Assembly (NCBI GenBank): GCA_045603545.1
Contig: JAZUMG010000042.1
Span: 1-10,755, forward strand
DNA: 10,755 nucleotides
Source: CAAGNP01 sp045603545
GTDB lineage: Bacteria > Bacteroidota > Bacteroidia > Bacteroidales > UBA932
Reading direction: 5' to 3'
This document shows positions 1 through 7,229 of this stretch, one piece after another (the first letter of the stretch is position 1; each line of letters starts with the position of its first letter). Made by a program: the position numbers and the translations under genes. The notes beneath the pieces were generated by a model that had not been told where the DNA came from, did no database searches, and saw only the letters and a program-made list of their open reading frames with translations.

Positions 1-1092
1 AGAGCATCTTATGGTGTTAACGGTAACAACAATATCTCAGCTTACCAGGCATACGGTGTATACGCAACTGCAGCATATAACGGTGCAAACGGTACCCTTC
101 CTTCATCACCAGACAACGCAAACCTTTCATGGGAGAAGAACTACACTTGGAACGTAGGTTTGGATCTTGGTTTCTTCGACAGCAGAATCAACTTCCAGGT
201 AGATGCTTATGACCGTATTACCAAAGGTATGCTTCTAAGCAAACAGGTTCCTCAGACTTCAGGTTTCAGCTCAAACTTCATGAACATCGGTTCATTGAAG
301 AACACCGGTGTTGAAGCACAGTTGGACGGCGATATCATCCGTACAAATGACTGGAACTGGAACCTTGGTGTAAACTTCGCTTGGAACAAGACTGAGATTC
401 TTGACCTTGGTGACGTAGAGGAGATGACCTACTCAGGTGACTCTCGTCTGAAACACGTGGTAGGCAAATCATTCTACACATTCTATATCAAAGATTACTA
501 TGGTGTTAACCCTTCAAACGGTGAAGCACTATGGCGTACAGAGGATGGTCAGCTAACCAATGACTACAACAAAGCACAATATATCTATGCAGGTACTCCA
601 GAGCCTAAGTTCACTGGTGGTATCAACACTTCAGTAGCTTGGAAAGGCTTGTCACTAAGCGCATTCTTTGAGTACAAAGTGGGCAACAAAGTTCTTATCG
701 TTGAGAACCGTTATGTACAGTCAGACGGTAACCAGATGAATATGAACCAGACTCTCAATGCACTTAACTACTGGGAGAAACCTGGTGACACAGGCGTTAA
801 CCCTAAACCGGTAGCTGGTAACGCATCTAACTCTTACACATTTGCAAGTACCCGTTGGATGGAAGACGGTAGCTACCTACGTCTGAAAGACGTTACTCTA
901 TCTTACACCTTCCCTCAAGCTTGGATGAAGAAGATCCATCTTCAAAATCTAAAAGTTTATGTGAGCGGTCTTAACCTTTACACCTTCCACGATGTTCAAT
1001 GGTGGGATCCTGAGAGAGGTGTAGATGGTATGGGTGCCGGTATCTATCCTATGACCAAGACTATCGTCGGAGGTCTTGAAGTATCGTTCTAA
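1..1092 (+). CDS. SusC/RagA-type TonB-dependent outer-membrane transporter, C-terminal part (5' truncated by window edge)
   Basis: The frame is open from base 1, giving 363 residues, roughly the last third of a family whose members are usually about 1000 residues. What is visible is the end of the 22-strand beta barrel: alternating aromatic strands, the late-barrel segment STRWMEDGSYLRLKDVTLSY followed by LKVYVSGLNLYTF and WWDPE, and a terminal aromatic in LEVSF, as expected for an outer-membrane barrel recognised by BAM. SusC proteins import oligosaccharides or peptides across the outer membrane with TonB energy and are capped by the SusD lipoprotein, encoded here 19 bp downstream. The plug domain and TonB box lie outside the window. 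Gly codons are almost all GGT, suggesting high expression. An internal TTG at 160 is not a real start because the homologous sequence runs on upstream of it. Family assignment is secure; substrate is unknown. Confidence 0.95.
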   Translation, partial: RASYGVNGNNNISAYQAYGVYATAAYNGANGTLPSSPDNANLSWEKNYTWNVGLDLGFFDSRINFQVDAYDRITKGMLLSKQVPQTSGFSSNFMNIGSLKNTGVEAQLDGDIIRTNDWNWNLGVNFAWNKTEILDLGDVEEMTYSGDSRLKHVVGKSFYTFYIKDYYGVNPSNGEALWRTEDGQLTNDYNKAQYIYAGTPEPKFTGGINTSVAWKGLSLSAFFEYKVGNKVLIVENRYVQSDGNQMNMNQTLNALNYWEKPGDTGVNPKPVAGNASNSYTFASTRWMEDGSYLRLKDVTLSYTFPQAWMKKIHLQNLKVYVSGLNLYTFHDVQWWDPERGVDGMGAGIYPMTKTIVGGLEVSF

Positions 1093-1111
1093 CCTTTAAA
1101 TTGAGAAGAAA

Positions 1112-2614
1112 ATGAAAAAATTACTAACAATAGCACTTTTGGCAACATTGCTACTTACTGGCTGTAAGGATTTCTTGATCAAAAAGCCTACCCTTACCCA
1201 GAGCAATGATATGTCACTTTCTGACTACAATGGTCTTGTAGCGGCTACTGCCGGTGCATATGGTCCACTTGTATCTTCTACCTGGTATGGTGCGAACCTT
1301 GTACTTGAGAGCGAGATTCGCGCAGGTAATGCGATGAACCCTATATCTTCAGACTTCCAGTCAGGCCGTATGACAGTTCCTCAACAGATGAACTACAACG
1401 AGAGCTCTACTTCAGGCCTTTGGGGTTATGGTTACTTTGTAATTTCAGCTGTCAACAATGTTCTTGAGGCTATTGAGACCAACGGTGCAGAGTTTTATAC
1501 TGCAGGTGGTGCATGCACAGAGCAGGATCTTAAAAACCTACAGGCTGAATGTTATTTCCTACGTGCCCTTGCACACTTCGATATGGTACGTCTTTATGCT
1601 CACTCTTGGGCTAAAGGTAGCGACGCTCTTGGCGTTCCTGTTATCCTAAAGACTGACAAGACTGCACAGGAGAAACCTGCAAGAAACACTGTTGCTGAGG
1701 TTTATACCCAAGTGGTAACTGACCTTACAACTGCTGAGTCACTTATGGATCCTGCTTACACAGGTGCTGCTGCTACTGGCGCTTCTGTAAAAGCTAACGT
1801 AAGTCTTCCAGCTGTTCAGGCTCTTCTTGCAAGAGTATACCTTTACAAACAGGATTATGCCAACGCTGCTGCTTATGCAACCAAAGTTATCGACAATAAA
1901 GCTTACTCTCTATGGACAGCTGATGAATACCCTACTGTATGGGGTGTTGACAAAGCTGACACCAAAGGTGGTGAGGTTATCTTCGAAGTGTATGGCATGC
2001 AGGCTAATGACTACGATGCATACTGGGAGGGTCCTTCACACATGACCAACCCTGAGGGTTACGCTGACGTAGCTGCTACTTGGGCACTTGTTGACCTTTT
2101 CGAAGCTGGTGACGTTCGCGGTACTACCGGTGTAAGAACCAAAGATGATGGTAAGGCTATGTTCTGTACCGACTCTGAGGAGAAATCAGGTGGCCAGTTC
2201 TGGACTATGAAATATCAAGGTAAAGGTCTTGGTGATGCCAAGAGTACCCCTGACGTAAACAACACTATCGTTCTACGTCTTTCAGAGATGTACCTTATCA
2301 GAGCTGAAGCTGCTGTAAACGGTGCTGCTGGTGATGCTGTAGCTGACCTTAACGCTATCAGAGCAAACAGAGGCGCTTCTCCTCTAACAGCAGCAGGTCC
2401 TGAGGCTGTAGCTAAAGAGCGTCGTATGGAGCTTAACTTTGAGGGTCACCTATGGTTTGACTTGGCTCGTACAAAAGGCTCTGTAGCTTACGACTCAAGA
2501 GAGACCAACAGACCTGTCGCTACTATCGCAGCAGATTCTCACTTCTGGGCTCTTCCTATCCCTAAGAGAGAGACTGATGTTAACGAAAATCTTGTACAAA
2601 ATAGTGGTTATTAA
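1112..2614 (+). CDS. SusD/RagB-family surface lipoprotein, nutrient-binding partner of SusC
   Basis: This is a complete 500-residue protein, a normal length for SusD. A lipoprotein signal ends in LLTGC (lipobox Cys18), and the following Lys-Asp resembles the Bacteroidota surface-export signal, so the protein should sit on the outer face of the outer membrane as the lid of the SusC barrel. The N-terminal SusD-like region contains the helical TPR-type segment near residues 140-167 (LQAECYFLRALAHFDMVRLY). The C-terminal SusD/RagB domain shows LRLSEMYLIRAEA (388-400), KERRMELNFEGHLWFDLAR (435-453) and the family-typical ending with LPIP near 481-484 and NLVQNSGY at 493-500. It lies 19 bp after susC and 14 bp before the next lipoprotein gene, so the three are very likely co-transcribed. 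Ligand specificity cannot be read from the sequence. No glycosidase is in view, so a peptide ligand (RagB-like) is as possible as a glycan. Confidence 0.95.
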   Translation: MKKLLTIALLATLLLTGCKDFLIKKPTLTQSNDMSLSDYNGLVAATAGAYGPLVSSTWYGANLVLESEIRAGNAMNPISSDFQSGRMTVPQQMNYNESSTSGLWGYGYFVISAVNNVLEAIETNGAEFYTAGGACTEQDLKNLQAECYFLRALAHFDMVRLYAHSWAKGSDALGVPVILKTDKTAQEKPARNTVAEVYTQVVTDLTTAESLMDPAYTGAAATGASVKANVSLPAVQALLARVYLYKQDYANAAAYATKVIDNKAYSLWTADEYPTVWGVDKADTKGGEVIFEVYGMQANDYDAYWEGPSHMTNPEGYADVAATWALVDLFEAGDVRGTTGVRTKDDGKAMFCTDSEEKSGGQFWTMKYQGKGLGDAKSTPDVNNTIVLRLSEMYLIRAEAAVNGAAGDAVADLNAIRANRGASPLTAAGPEAVAKERRMELNFEGHLWFDLARTKGSVAYDSRETNRPVATIAADSHFWALPIPKRETDVNENLVQNSGY

Positions 2615-2628
2615 AATTTGAACAGACA

Positions 2629-3504
2629 ATGAAAAAAGTATTGACATATATAAGCTTGTTCGTATTTGGTGCTGCTTTGTTCAGTTCTTGTAACCTGAAC
2701 GAGTCGCCTAAATTCAACGACAAGGATGCTTTCGTAGCATTTGACAAAGCTGCTGTCTCTGTAAAAGAAGAGGGTAAAACTGTTGTTATCCCTGTTACCC
2801 TTGCTTCTCTTAAAGGTGTCTCAACATCAGTCTCTTATGAGGCTGTAGATGGTACTGCCAAAAACGGAGTAGACTACACCCTTGCTGATGAGACCGGTAT
2901 CCTTACTTTCACCCCTGAAGCAAGAACTCAGTACATCACTGTAAACATCATCGAGAGAGATGGCGTTTTCACAGGTGATATCAAGTTCTCTCTTAAATTC
3001 AAATCTACAGGTGATGTAGCTGAAGGTGCTGAGAACTCTTGTACTATCACTATTCTTGACCATGACCACCCTCTAAGTGCAATCCTTGGCAAGTACTCAG
3101 CTTCTGCTCTAAGTTACTATAATGGTCCTTCAACATGGGATCTTGAGATTATGAAAGATGAGAAAGATGTAACTATGGTATGGTTCGCCGGTATCATCCC
3201 TTATTTCGCAACCAGCTATGCGTATCCTCAATACGATACAAGATTCTATGGTATTGCAGATCTTGAGGCAGGTACAATCACTATTCCTATTGGACAGTCT
3301 TGTGCATACAAGTACAGCGGCACTTATGAAATCTCTCTTTATGGTGTAGATTTCCCTAGTGTTGTACAGTCAGGCAACATCGTTCTTAATGTAAATACTA
3401 CTGATGGTGTTGTTATCACAAGTGAAGATCTTGGTATCTACATCGTTGACGATTCTGGTGCATGGGATTTGGTTCTACCAGTAGTAACATTCACTAAAAA
3501 TTAA
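2629..3504 (+). CDS. Calx-beta-domain lipoprotein, third component of the SusC/SusD operon
   Basis: A 291-residue predicted lipoprotein: signal peptide MKKVLTYISLFVFGAALFSS, lipobox FSSC with Cys21. Residues about 34-146 form a Calx-beta domain, seen in the pattern VSVKEEGKTVVIPVTLAS, then VDGTAKNGVDYTL, LTFTPEARTQYITVNI and the closing TITILDHDHP (about 139-148). Such domains are beta sandwiches that often bind calcium and act as adhesive or spacer modules. Residues about 150-291 are a second beta-rich region opening with LGKYSASALSYY that I do not recognise with confidence; it has the look of a compact beta-barrel or sandwich binding domain. Being last in the operon, 14 bp after susD, the protein occupies the position of surface ligand-binding accessory proteins in Sus-like systems, and that role is inferred from position and architecture only. 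A terminator follows 27 bp after the stop. Confidence 0.85.
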   Translation: MKKVLTYISLFVFGAALFSSCNLNESPKFNDKDAFVAFDKAAVSVKEEGKTVVIPVTLASLKGVSTSVSYEAVDGTAKNGVDYTLADETGILTFTPEARTQYITVNIIERDGVFTGDIKFSLKFKSTGDVAEGAENSCTITILDHDHPLSAILGKYSASALSYYNGPSTWDLEIMKDEKDVTMVWFAGIIPYFATSYAYPQYDTRFYGIADLEAGTITIPIGQSCAYKYSGTYEISLYGVDFPSVVQSGNIVLNVNTTDGVVITSEDLGIYIVDDSGAWDLVLPVVTFTKN

Positions 3505-3531
3505 GCATCAGCTTATCAATAATCCAATTTA

Positions 3532-3559
3532 GGCATCCTCCCTGGAGGGTGCCTTTTTT
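3532..3559 (+). terminator. Intrinsic terminator of the SusC/SusD/Calx-beta operon
   Basis: GGCATCCT (3532-3539) pairs with AGGGTGCC (3546-3553), 8 bp with one G-T wobble, around a CCCTGG loop, and is followed directly by six T (3554-3559). It sits 27 bp downstream of the third gene's stop and separates this operon from the protease gene. Confidence 0.9.
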
Positions 3560-3579
3560 GTTATAATAGAGTGTCATAT

Positions 3580-3610
3580 CTTGAATTATGAAAATTTTTC
3601 CCTATTTTAG
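3580..3610 (+). promoter_or_regulatory. Possible Bacteroidota-type promoter for the protease operon
   Basis: TATTTTAG (3603-3610) matches the Bacteroides -7 consensus TAnnTTTG at all but one fixed position, and CTTG (3580-3583), one mismatch from the -33 TTTG, lies 19 bases upstream, the usual spacing. The element falls in the 137-bp gap after the preceding terminator and 31 bp before the protease start, where a promoter is required. Two imperfect matches in an AT-rich gap are weak evidence. Confidence 0.4.
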
Positions 3611-3641
3611 TGGAATATATTAACAAGTAACCACTGAAAAG

Positions 3642-6305
3642 ATGAGAAGATTTATTGCAAGTTTACTAGTTTGTGGCTTATTTTTAAGTAGTTGTACTCA
3701 AGAGGCCCCTATAGATGTTCAGGAGGAGCTCCTTACTGTCAATGATCAGGAGTGCAATGCCAAGTATTTTGAACAGGGTGTCATCAACATAAAGATCACA
3801 CCTCAGTTCTTCAAGGATATTGAAGAGAATATCAACGAAGAAGGTACCGTACACTTTGACTCTGTAAAATCGATGGACGGTCTCACATCTACTCTCAATA
3901 TTACCAATATGAGACGTCTGTTCCCACCTGCCGGAGAATTTGAAGAGAGGACGCGTGCAGAGGGTCTCCACCTTTGGTATATACTTGAGTTCAGCCGCGA
4001 GATCTCTCTGACAAAAGCGGGAAACGAGCTCAATACTCTCGAAGGGGTGGATATAGTAGAATACAGACCCCAGATGGTACATATAAGAAGTGAAGTCATC
4101 CCCGAGGCTTTCGCAACCAATCCATTTGCAGTACCAACTGCAGAAGATTATCCATTTAACGACCCGGGGCTGAGCAAACAATGGCACTATTATAACGATG
4201 GCTCACAGAGCGGTCATATCAAAGGCTCAGATATAAATGTCATGCCTGTATGGAGAGGCAAATATGCCGCAGGAAGTGCCGATGTCATAGTATCTGTAGT
4301 AGATGGAGGTATAGACTTCAACCACGAAGATCTGGCCGGCAATATGTGGCACAATCCGGGCAAGACTGGCGACACCAAATATGGTTTTAACTTTGTGAAG
4401 AACAATTATGGTGTGACCGCCGACGACCACGGAACCCACGTAGCAGGTACAGTGGCTGCTGTAAACAATAATGGAATAGGCGTTTGCGGAGTGGCCGGTG
4501 GTGATGCTGCCAAGAGTGTCCCTGGTGTCAAACTGATGTCCTGCCAGATATTTGAGGGCAAGGATGGCGCATCCGGAGCCACAGCGATCAAGTGGGGAGC
4601 TGACAATGGAGCCGTTATCTCACAGAACAGCTGGGGATATATCCCTGAGTCTGAATTGACAGACACCCCGGCATCAGACAAGGCTGCCATAGATTATTTC
4701 AACAAATACGCGGGGCTCGACAAGAACGGAAAGCAGGTGGGTCCTATGGCCGGAGGTGTAGTCATCTTCGCTGCAGGCAATGACAACCTCCCTGTGGGAT
4801 ATCCCGGAGAATACGAAGGAGCCATCGCTGTAGCCTCCATCGGAGCAGACTTCTCCAGAGCATACTACTCAAATTACGGCCCCTGGTGCGACGTATCTGC
4901 ACCCGGTGGTGATGCCCAGAAAGGGCCCCAGGTCTATAGCACACTGCCAGGCAACAAATATGGCTATATGCAGGGGACTTCAATGGCTTGTCCACACGTC
5001 TCAGGTGTGGCTGCCCTGGTGGTTTCCAACAAAGGTGGAGTGGGATTTACCGGTGAAAAACTAAGAGACATCCTGGAGACATGTGTTAATGACATCTCCC
5101 AAAACAACCCTAACTTCGAGATAGGTAAAGGGCTCATCAATGCATATATGTCGGTAACAAGCGGCACAGGGACCCCCCCTGATAAGATCAAGGATTTCAG
5201 GGCTAATGCCATTTCCAATAACATAGCATTCAGTCTTACTATCCCTGCCGACAAGGATGACGGTATGCCCAACAATATCATGTTGTGCTACTCCAAATCA
5301 CCATTTGACAAGTCCTATCAGGCAGAGAGAGAGCTATTTCCACTGGAAGGGTACAAGGCCGGAGATCTTTTCCGCGACACACTCAGAGATCTTGACTTCA
5401 CCCAAAAGTACTATGTAGCTGCAGTGGCAGTGGATGCTGCAGGCAACCAGTCTTCCATGACCGGTGTCACTGAGTTGGCTACCTTGGAGAACAATCCCCC
5501 TGTAATAGGATTCGAAGGGGGCTCAGAAATAACAGTCAAAGCTACCAGAACAGGTGTTCTGAAACTTAGCATCCACGAGCCCGACGATCACCAGGTGACA
5601 GCAAACCTCACCCCCGGTTCCCCTGCTGCAACATTTAAAATGGTATCCAAAAATCTCGGAGAGATCACTATTTACGGACCGGATGCAGAGGCAGGCACCT
5701 ACCATGGAACTATAGAGATCAAAGACAAATATGGAAAGTCTGACATTGCAGATTTCACTTATACCATCCTCCCTAACCATGCACCAAAAGCTTTAAAGGA
5801 GTTTGATGACATAGTATTTGCATCCAAGACCGGGGCTACAATATCATTTAATATATCAGATTACATAGTGGATGAGGATGGTGATGACCTCTCATTCAGC
5901 AATGTATCTACCAACAACACTGTAGCAAACGTCAACATCGTGGGTGACAAGATTCACATCACCCCTATGACATATGGCAGCTGTATAGTGGATATCACTG
6001 CCAAAGATGATCTTGGAGCTTCTGTGACAGTCCCTCTAAGGATACTTGTCAGGGATGCTTCGGTACCTGCTGACGTATATCCTAACCCCGTTACCGAATA
6101 TATGTATATAAGGACAGGGAAAGAGGAGCCGGTATCGATAAAGATTACCAACAGTATGGGAGGTATCGTCCATCAGGTGAGCGATCTGGTAATTGATCCA
6201 TTTGATCCACACAAAATAGATGTCACAGAATGGGATGGCGGTGCCTATAACGTAGAGGTGGTGACATCAGAAGTGACACTCAAAAGAACTATTGTAAAAC
6301 TATAA
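3642..6305 (+). CDS. Subtilisin-family (S8) serine protease with lipobox, Ig-like domains and T9SS sorting domain
   Basis: An 887-residue secreted endopeptidase. A signal with lipobox LSSC (Cys18) is followed by an N-terminal region (about 19-165) whose end, EGVDIVEYRPQM, resembles an inhibitory I9-type prodomain. The catalytic domain spans about 175-505 with Asp221 (VVDGGID), His263 (HGTHVAGT), oxyanion Asn380 (FAAGNDN) and nucleophile Ser447 (GTSMACPH), so it should be active. After it come a fibronectin-III-like domain (about 512-612) and two Ig/cadherin-like domains (about 618-710 and 714-803) that open with the similar linkers NNPP and NHAP. Residues about 808-887 are a type A T9SS C-terminal sorting domain: DVYPNPV, then a beta sandwich ending LKRTIVKL. 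Such a tail directs passage through the type IX machinery and usually attachment to the cell surface. A lipobox together with a sorting domain is unusual. The gene is followed 12 bp later by a PorV/PorQ-like gene. Codon use is more mixed than in the SusC/D genes. The protein substrate is unknown. Confidence 0.95.
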   Translation: MRRFIASLLVCGLFLSSCTQEAPIDVQEELLTVNDQECNAKYFEQGVINIKITPQFFKDIEENINEEGTVHFDSVKSMDGLTSTLNITNMRRLFPPAGEFEERTRAEGLHLWYILEFSREISLTKAGNELNTLEGVDIVEYRPQMVHIRSEVIPEAFATNPFAVPTAEDYPFNDPGLSKQWHYYNDGSQSGHIKGSDINVMPVWRGKYAAGSADVIVSVVDGGIDFNHEDLAGNMWHNPGKTGDTKYGFNFVKNNYGVTADDHGTHVAGTVAAVNNNGIGVCGVAGGDAAKSVPGVKLMSCQIFEGKDGASGATAIKWGADNGAVISQNSWGYIPESELTDTPASDKAAIDYFNKYAGLDKNGKQVGPMAGGVVIFAAGNDNLPVGYPGEYEGAIAVASIGADFSRAYYSNYGPWCDVSAPGGDAQKGPQVYSTLPGNKYGYMQGTSMACPHVSGVAALVVSNKGGVGFTGEKLRDILETCVNDISQNNPNFEIGKGLINAYMSVTSGTGTPPDKIKDFRANAISNNIAFSLTIPADKDDGMPNNIMLCYSKSPFDKSYQAERELFPLEGYKAGDLFRDTLRDLDFTQKYYVAAVAVDAAGNQSSMTGVTELATLENNPPVIGFEGGSEITVKATRTGVLKLSIHEPDDHQVTANLTPGSPAATFKMVSKNLGEITIYGPDAEAGTYHGTIEIKDKYGKSDIADFTYTILPNHAPKALKEFDDIVFASKTGATISFNISDYIVDEDGDDLSFSNVSTNNTVANVNIVGDKIHITPMTYGSCIVDITAKDDLGASVTVPLRILVRDASVPADVYPNPVTEYMYIRTGKEEPVSIKITNSMGGIVHQVSDLVIDPFDPHKIDVTEWDGGAYNVEVVTSEVTLKRTIVKL

Positions 6306-6307
6306 TC

Positions 6308-6312
6308 AGGAG
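6308..6312 (+). promoter_or_regulatory. Shine-Dalgarno-like AGGAG upstream of the PorV-like gene
   Basis: AGGAG lies 5 bases before the ATG at 6318, inside the 12-bp gap after the protease stop. Most starts in this window show only A-rich leaders, as is typical of Bacteroidota, so this canonical site supports the chosen start and translation of the second gene from the same message. Confidence 0.5.
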
Positions 6313-6317
6313 TAGAA

Positions 6318-7229
6318 ATGAAAAAGATACTATCAATAGCAATATCAATACTGGTTGCGGCACACCTCTATGGACAGAGTGCCCAGTTCCTAAACATTTC
6401 AACTGACCCTGCATATTACAGCTTGGGAGGAGCAACCCTTACAGCCGACGCAAATGCCTTTACCATTGCTTCCAATGCCTCTGCGACAGCTCTCGGCACC
6501 CAGAAGATGTCTGTAGCTGCATCGTACGGAGCCTGGCAGCCAAAAGGGATGAATGACGGTGTATTGGCCGTATCCGGATACGGTTTGCTGTTCAAAAGAC
6601 TGTCGGTGGGTCTTAACGGCAAATATATGCTGCATAAACCATACGATATTATCGGAAATGACGGTTCAATAAAAGATCAGTTCACTCCAAGCGATATGTC
6701 CATCGAGTTGGGAGTAGGATATAAAATCATCAAAGGTCTTGCAGTAGGTGTGAACTTGAGATATATCTCATCTACCATATACGAAGAGACATCCGGATCA
6801 GCATTCGGTGCAGACATATCCATATCATATAGGCTCAAAGGTCTCCGTCTGGCTGTAGCTGCCACCAACTTGGGATCCAAGATAGATTATGGTTACACTC
6901 CATACAAGCTCCCTGCAATGGCCAAATTGGGAGCAGGTTATGCACTGGATATAAATGAACAGAATACACTCTCTATCCATGCAGAGGGTGATTACCTCCT
7001 TTATCACCAGAGTTTTATGGCAGGAGCAGGTCTGGAGTACAAATACAACGACATGATAGCAGCCAGAGTGGGCTACCACTATGGAGATCAAAAATCCATA
7101 CCAAGCTACTTTTCAGCCGGATTAGGTGTTAAATTCCTCGGAATAACACTCAACGGAGCATATGTGATAGGATTTGACAATTCCCCTATCAACGGCAGCT
7201 TTATGGCCTCTTTAGGGTATGAATTCTAA
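6318..7229 (+). CDS. PorV/PorQ-family outer-membrane beta-barrel protein, likely T9SS partner of the upstream protease
   Basis: A 303-residue predicted outer-membrane protein. A signal peptide (residues 1 to about 20, ending LYGQ) is followed by FLNISTDPAYYSLGGATL, matching the PorV/PorQ-family opening (FL, a Gly-Gly turn, then an Asn-rich stretch, here NASA near 53 in place of the usual NPA). The rest is amphipathic strands with Gly/aromatic alternation (LSVGLNGKYML, IELGVGYKI, LAVGVNLRYISS, ARVGYHYGD) and a terminal Phe in SLGYEF. PorV shuttles T9SS cargo from the translocon to the attachment complex, and PorQ acts with PorZ in anchoring. This protein is shorter than typical PorV (about 390 residues), so it is a paralogue, not the housekeeping copy. 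It follows a T9SS-tagged protease by 12 bp, so a role in exporting or anchoring that protease is a reasonable inference. Its stop overlaps the convergent murI stop by 4 bp. Confidence 0.82.
   Translation: MKKILSIAISILVAAHLYGQSAQFLNISTDPAYYSLGGATLTADANAFTIASNASATALGTQKMSVAASYGAWQPKGMNDGVLAVSGYGLLFKRLSVGLNGKYMLHKPYDIIGNDGSIKDQFTPSDMSIELGVGYKIIKGLAVGVNLRYISSTIYEETSGSAFGADISISYRLKGLRLAVAATNLGSKIDYGYTPYKLPAMAKLGAGYALDINEQNTLSIHAEGDYLLYHQSFMAGAGLEYKYNDMIAARVGYHYGDQKSIPSYFSAGLGVKFLGITLNGAYVIGFDNSPINGSFMASLGYEF

Noticed and set aside
160..162. TTG as the start of a short SusC-like gene
   Set aside because: The same frame is open to base 1 and the upstream residues (for example NLSWEKNYTWNVGLD) are normal SusC barrel sequence, so the gene is cut by the window edge.
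3684..4187. A 167-codon open frame on the minus strand inside the protease gene
   Set aside because: It is antisense to a clearly coding region with catalytic motifs; its translation is rich in Cys and aromatic residues with no recognisable motif, and there is no leader or partner gene.
7168..7192. Inverted repeat GATAGG/CCTATC in the PorV-like gene, possible terminator for murI
   Set aside because: The stem is only 6 bp with a 13-base loop and no T tract follows on the minus strand.
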